Shown here one piece after another: positions 4,584-7,399 of a DNA stretch of 7,399 bases. This stretch comes from a bacterium (GTDB taxonomy: Bacteria; Armatimonadota; Fimbriimonadia; Fimbriimonadales; GBS-DC), in the NCBI GenBank assembly GCA_029335935.2, contig JARJMV020000214.1, positions 1 to 7,399 of the forward strand, given 5' to 3'. The translations under genes were made by a program, and so were the position numbers. Within the stretch, counting starts at the first letter, position 1. Each line of letters starts with the position of its first letter. Below the pieces are notes generated by a model that did no database searches, was not told the origin of the DNA, and saw nothing but the letters and a program-made list of their open reading frames with translations.

Positions 4584-4589
4584 AGGAGG
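4584..4589 (+). promoter_or_regulatory. Shine-Dalgarno AGGAGG fixing the fadN start
   Basis: A perfect AGGAGG lies 9 nt before ATG 4599. It shows that this ATG, not any upstream in-frame codon, is the start: the same frame stays open to about 4290 but crosses the divergent promoter and the minus-strand ORFs. Confidence 0.9.
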
Positions 4590-4598
4590 CAACTATCT

Positions 4599-6941
4599 AT
4601 GTTGAATGAACACACCACCACAGGCAGAGCCGCCGTGCTGGGCGCAGGCACGATGGGCGCACAGATTGCCGCGCACCTGGCCAATGTGGGCTGGCAGGTG
4701 CTGTTGTTAGACCTCACGCCCGAACTCGCGAAGCAGGGGCTGGAGCGCGTGAGCAAGCTCAAACCCGCGCCGTTTTACCTGCCCGAACTGGCAAGCCGTA
4801 TCGACATCGGCGGTTTCGAGACCGATTTCCCCCGCCTGAAAGAGGCAGATTGGATTATCGAGGCGGTAGTGGAGAAGCCCGATATCAAGCGCGAGTTGTG
4901 GACGCGCGTGCAGGAGTATGTGAACCCGCGCGCTGTGCTGTCGACGAACACCAGTGGGTTGTCTATCCACGAGATGAGCGATTCTTGCCGTGACGAGGTC
5001 AAAGCGCGATTTCTCGGCACGCACTTTTTCAACCCGCCGCGCTACCTGAAACTGCTGGAGATGATCCCGCGCCGCGAGACCGACCCCGACATCGTGGAGG
5101 GCATGGCGCGGTTCGCCGAGCGTGTGCTGGGCAAGCGCGTCGTGATTGCCCGCGACACGCCAGGCTTCATTGCCAACCGATTGGGCATCCACTCGATGAT
5201 GGTCGTGTTCCCGCTGATGCAGGAGTTTGGCATGACCATCGAGGAGGTGGACGCGCTGACAGGTCCGCTGATTGGCAACCCACGCAGCGCAACCTTCCGA
5301 CTGGCAGACATCGTGGGGCTGGATGTGATGGCGAGCGTAGCAGGCAATCTACACGAACGCTTGACCACCGACGAGGAGAAGCGCGTGTTCGCCCTGCCCG
5401 AAGTGGTGCAGCGCATGCTCGCCGACGGCAGGCTGGGCGAGAAGACGGGTGCAGGGTTCTATCGACGCCAGAAAGACGGCAGTATCGAGGCGTTAGACCT
5501 GAACACCTATGAGTATCGCCCGCGCCAGAAGGCGAAGTTCCCACACTTGGACGCGCTGGAGAAGCTGCCCTTAGAGGAGCGACTGCGCGCGCTGGTGAGC
5601 CACGACAGCCGTGAGGGGCAGTTCCTGTGGCGACTGCACGCCGAGATGCTCCGCTACGCCGCCCATCACGCCCCCGACCTCGCCGACGACCCCATCGCAA
5701 TCGACCATGCGATTAAGTGGGGTTTCAACCGCGAAATCGGTCCGTTTCAAACTTGGGACGCGCTGGGCGTGCGCGAGACCGTTGAGCGAATGGAGCGCGC
5801 GGGGATGCAAGCGCCGTCGCTGGCGCAGAACCTGCTGCGCTTCGGACGCAAGGCGTTCTACGAGCCCGCCGACACGGGCGACACGACCGTGTATGTGTGG
5901 CTGGGTGCTGGGCAAGTCGCGCCCTACCGACCCGACCCAGAGTTTCTCACCCCCCTGAATATGGCGCGCCACTGCCCCGAAGTGGAGCGCAACGCCGACG
6001 CCTCGATTTACGATCTCGGCGACGGGGTGTTCTGCGTTGGCTTCCACAGCAAGATGAATGTGCTGGGCCCTGGCGTGATGGAGATGCTCTACAAAGGCGC
6101 GGAGCGCGCCGAGCGCGAGGGCGTCGGCTTGGTCGTCACGGGCATTGGCGAGCATTTCTCGGTGGGGTTCAATCTGCAGCTCTTCCTGATGATGATTGGT
6201 TCAGGCGACTTCGACGAGCTGCTGATGGGCGGCAAGGCGTTCCAAGACTCGCTGCTGCGGCTGCGCTATGCGAAAGTGCCCACGGTGGCGGCGACCTTCG
6301 GCTACACGCTGGGTGGCGGGTGCGAGCTGGCGATGCACTGCGACCGCGTGGTCGCCAGCGCGGAGACCTACATTGGCTTGCCAGAGGTGGGGGTGGGGAT
6401 TATTCCTGCAGGCGGCGGAACCTCCACGATGCTCTACCGCGCCCTCCGCAACCTACCTCCCAACGCCGACCCTTACCCTGCCATCCGCCGCGTGATGGAG
6501 ACTCTCGGCTTCGGCAAGGTGGCGACCAGCGCTGCAGAGGGCGAACAGTACGGGTTCTTGCGCAAGGGCTTAGACAAGATTTCCGTCAATCCCGACCGCA
6601 TCCTGTGGTTGGCGAAGCAGGAGGTGCTCCACCTCGCTCAGCAGGGCTACGCTCCACCCGAAGAGCCGAAGGTGATGGCATATGGCAACGCCGTGCTGAC
6701 CCGCCTGCTCATCGAGTTGCACAACCTGAAACGGGGCCATCTCATCACCGAGCATGACTTCACGGTTGCCTCGCAGATAGCCTATGTGCTGTCGGGCGGC
6801 GATTTGAGTCAGCCGACGGAGATGCCCCTCTCTTACTTCTACCAACTGGAGATTCAGGTGGTGGGCTATCTGGCGCAGCAGCCCAAGACATGGGATCGGA
6901 TGCGCCACATGTTGGAGACGGGCAAGCCGTTGCGCAACTAA
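4599..6941 (+). CDS. fadN: FadN-type 3-hydroxyacyl-CoA dehydrogenase / enoyl-CoA hydratase fusion
   Basis: A 780-residue bifunctional beta-oxidation enzyme: it hydrates trans-2-enoyl-CoA and oxidises L-3-hydroxyacyl-CoA to 3-ketoacyl-CoA with NAD+ in the cytoplasm. The order (dehydrogenase first, hydratase second) and length match Bacillus FadN (about 790) rather than FadB, which has the reverse order. Dehydrogenase half: Rossmann loop VLGAGTMGAQIA (13-24), acidic NAD-ribose residue Asp38, NTSG (117-120), THFFNPP with catalytic His142, LLEMI with Glu154, DTPGFIANRL with Asn193; helical dimerisation domains run to about 425. Hydratase half (about 465-780): GFHSKMNVLGPGV (481-493), FSVGFNL (520-526), GGGCELAMHCDR (572-583) with Glu576, and LPEVGVGIIPAGGGT (594-608) with Glu596, so both hydratase glutamates are kept. 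It ends in the FadN-like HMLETGKPLRN. Phe524 replaces the usual Ala in the oxyanion-hole loop. Partner thiolase and acyl-CoA dehydrogenase genes are not in the window. Convergent 4-bp overlap with the next gene. Confidence 0.93.
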   Translation: MLNEHTTTGRAAVLGAGTMGAQIAAHLANVGWQVLLLDLTPELAKQGLERVSKLKPAPFYLPELASRIDIGGFETDFPRLKEADWIIEAVVEKPDIKRELWTRVQEYVNPRAVLSTNTSGLSIHEMSDSCRDEVKARFLGTHFFNPPRYLKLLEMIPRRETDPDIVEGMARFAERVLGKRVVIARDTPGFIANRLGIHSMMVVFPLMQEFGMTIEEVDALTGPLIGNPRSATFRLADIVGLDVMASVAGNLHERLTTDEEKRVFALPEVVQRMLADGRLGEKTGAGFYRRQKDGSIEALDLNTYEYRPRQKAKFPHLDALEKLPLEERLRALVSHDSREGQFLWRLHAEMLRYAAHHAPDLADDPIAIDHAIKWGFNREIGPFQTWDALGVRETVERMERAGMQAPSLAQNLLRFGRKAFYEPADTGDTTVYVWLGAGQVAPYRPDPEFLTPLNMARHCPEVERNADASIYDLGDGVFCVGFHSKMNVLGPGVMEMLYKGAERAEREGVGLVVTGIGEHFSVGFNLQLFLMMIGSGDFDELLMGGKAFQDSLLRLRYAKVPTVAATFGYTLGGGCELAMHCDRVVASAETYIGLPEVGVGIIPAGGGTSTMLYRALRNLPPNADPYPAIRRVMETLGFGKVATSAAEGEQYGFLRKGLDKISVNPDRILWLAKQEVLHLAQQGYAPPEEPKVMAYGNAVLTRLLIELHNLKRGHLITEHDFTVASQIAYVLSGGDLSQPTEMPLSYFYQLEIQVVGYLAQQPKTWDRMRHMLETGKPLRN

Positions 6942-7399
6942 TCTTGGGCGGCGCGTGTCAGGCGGTCGTGCAGGGCGCGCGCCAAGCCCTCTTCTGGGGG
7001 CAGCGGGCACACAATCGCGTGGGTCTGCTGCTTTTCCAGTGCGCGCAACCCCAGAAACAGGCGTTGCGCCAGCTTCTCCCAGTCGCCCCAGTCGCCCCAC
7101 TCGAACACGCGCAGGCGCGGCTCGGTCGGCGTGCGCCACCCGTGAGGGCGCATCGCGCCCACGAACGCATAACGGCTGAGCGCGTCTTTAGTGGCGCCAT
7201 AGAACGCTTCGGGCGTAGGCGCACATAGCAGCAGCCGCGCGTGGGGCGCGTAGTGGCGCAGACTTAGCCCCGGCGCTGGCAACGCCTCACCGCTTTTGAG
7301 CGGCGCGCCCAGCAACCGCACCTCGCCTAACACCGATTCTAACGCCTCTTTCGACACGCCTCCGGGGCGCAACAGTGTCGGCGGCTGCGTCGTCAGGTC
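6938..7399 (-). CDS. sua5: Threonylcarbamoyl-AMP synthase (Sua5/YwlC type), C-terminal part
   Basis: The reading is open to the window edge, so the N-terminal part lies to the right; 153 residues are visible. The first, DLTTQPPTLLRPGG, is the end of the YrdC domain with the nucleotide/substrate-binding 'lLRpG' motif. APGLSLRHYAP (residues 42-52) is the linker typical of two-domain Sua5 proteins, which closes over the active site. Residues 55-153 form the Sua5 domain, ending in the usual GLARALHDRLTRAAQD. The enzyme makes threonylcarbamoyl-AMP from threonine, bicarbonate and ATP for the universal t6A37 modification of ANN-decoding tRNAs. A small GDWGDW duplication (101-106) lies in the C-terminal domain. 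The gene converges on fadN: its TAG stop (6940-6938) shares bases with the fadN TAA, leaving no space for a terminator between them. Confidence 0.9.
   Translation of the reverse strand, partial: DLTTQPPTLLRPGGVSKEALESVLGEVRLLGAPLKSGEALPAPGLSLRHYAPHARLLLCAPTPEAFYGATKDALSRYAFVGAMRPHGWRTPTEPRLRVFEWGDWGDWEKLAQRLFLGLRALEKQQTHAIVCPLPPEEGLARALHDRLTRAAQD
7079..7096. repeat. Tandem 9-bp duplication in sua5
   Basis: CCAGTCGCC occurs twice in direct succession (7079-7087, 7088-7096) and encodes a repeated Gly-Asp-Trp in the Sua5 domain. It keeps frame, is probably in a surface loop, and looks like replication slippage. Confidence 0.7.

Noticed and set aside
4290..4598. In-frame upstream extension of fadN by 103 residues
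   Set aside because: It lies over the divergent promoter and the opposite-strand ORFs, resembles no domain, and a perfect AGGAGG marks ATG 4599 as the start.
5897..6757. 286-codon plus-strand open frame inside fadN
   Set aside because: It is an out-of-frame shadow of the hydratase half, which has all expected catalytic motifs in its own frame.

Overview
The window is GC-rich, gene-dense bacterial chromosome with no RNA gene, insertion sequence, CRISPR array or phage gene. The style of the proteins (a solute-binding protein followed by a BadF-type sugar kinase, a coiled-coil/nuclease-fold hypothetical protein, a FadN-type fusion and a two-domain Sua5) would suit a free-living, possibly thermophilic, member of Armatimonadota or a Chloroflexota-like lineage. 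That placement is inference from general resemblance and has low confidence.

Layout. (1) Positions 1-1281, plus strand: the C-terminal end of a sugar ABC transporter solute-binding protein, overlapped by a BadF/BadG-type N-acetylglucosamine kinase; together they look like uptake plus first phosphorylation of an amino sugar. (2) Positions 1267-2130, minus strand: a ChaN/Tiki-like haem-binding-fold protein without a signal peptide, convergent with the kinase (15-bp overlap). (3) A short divergent region with a dyad, then a small plus-strand membrane protein with a Pro/Gly-rich tail (2194-2580). It is followed by a structured untranslated stretch and a strong intrinsic terminator whose T-tract lies inside the end of the next gene. 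(4) Positions 2691-4494, minus strand: a three-ORF unit led by a near-consensus promoter that looks leaderless. It holds a 51-residue ORF, a 245-residue coiled-coil plus PD-(D/E)XK-like protein (the two joined by TGATG and possibly one frameshifted gene), and a GT2 glycosyltransferase. (5) Positions 4495-4598: a divergent control region with a strong inverted repeat. (6) Positions 4599-6941, plus strand: a complete FadN-type beta-oxidation enzyme, with a 3-hydroxyacyl-CoA dehydrogenase half followed by an enoyl-CoA hydratase half. (7) Positions 6938-7399, minus strand: the C-terminal part of a Sua5-type threonylcarbamoyl-AMP synthase, running off the right edge and overlapping fadN by 4 bp.

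The genes do not form one system; the window is several short unrelated transcription units packed end to end. I found no convincing new defence, mobile or biosynthetic system. The best second-look items are the split or coupled ORF pair at 3602-4494 with its leaderless-type promoter, the inverted repeat in front of fadN, the chain of competing hairpins at 2598-2700, and substituted active-site positions in the kinase and in the hydratase half of FadN.
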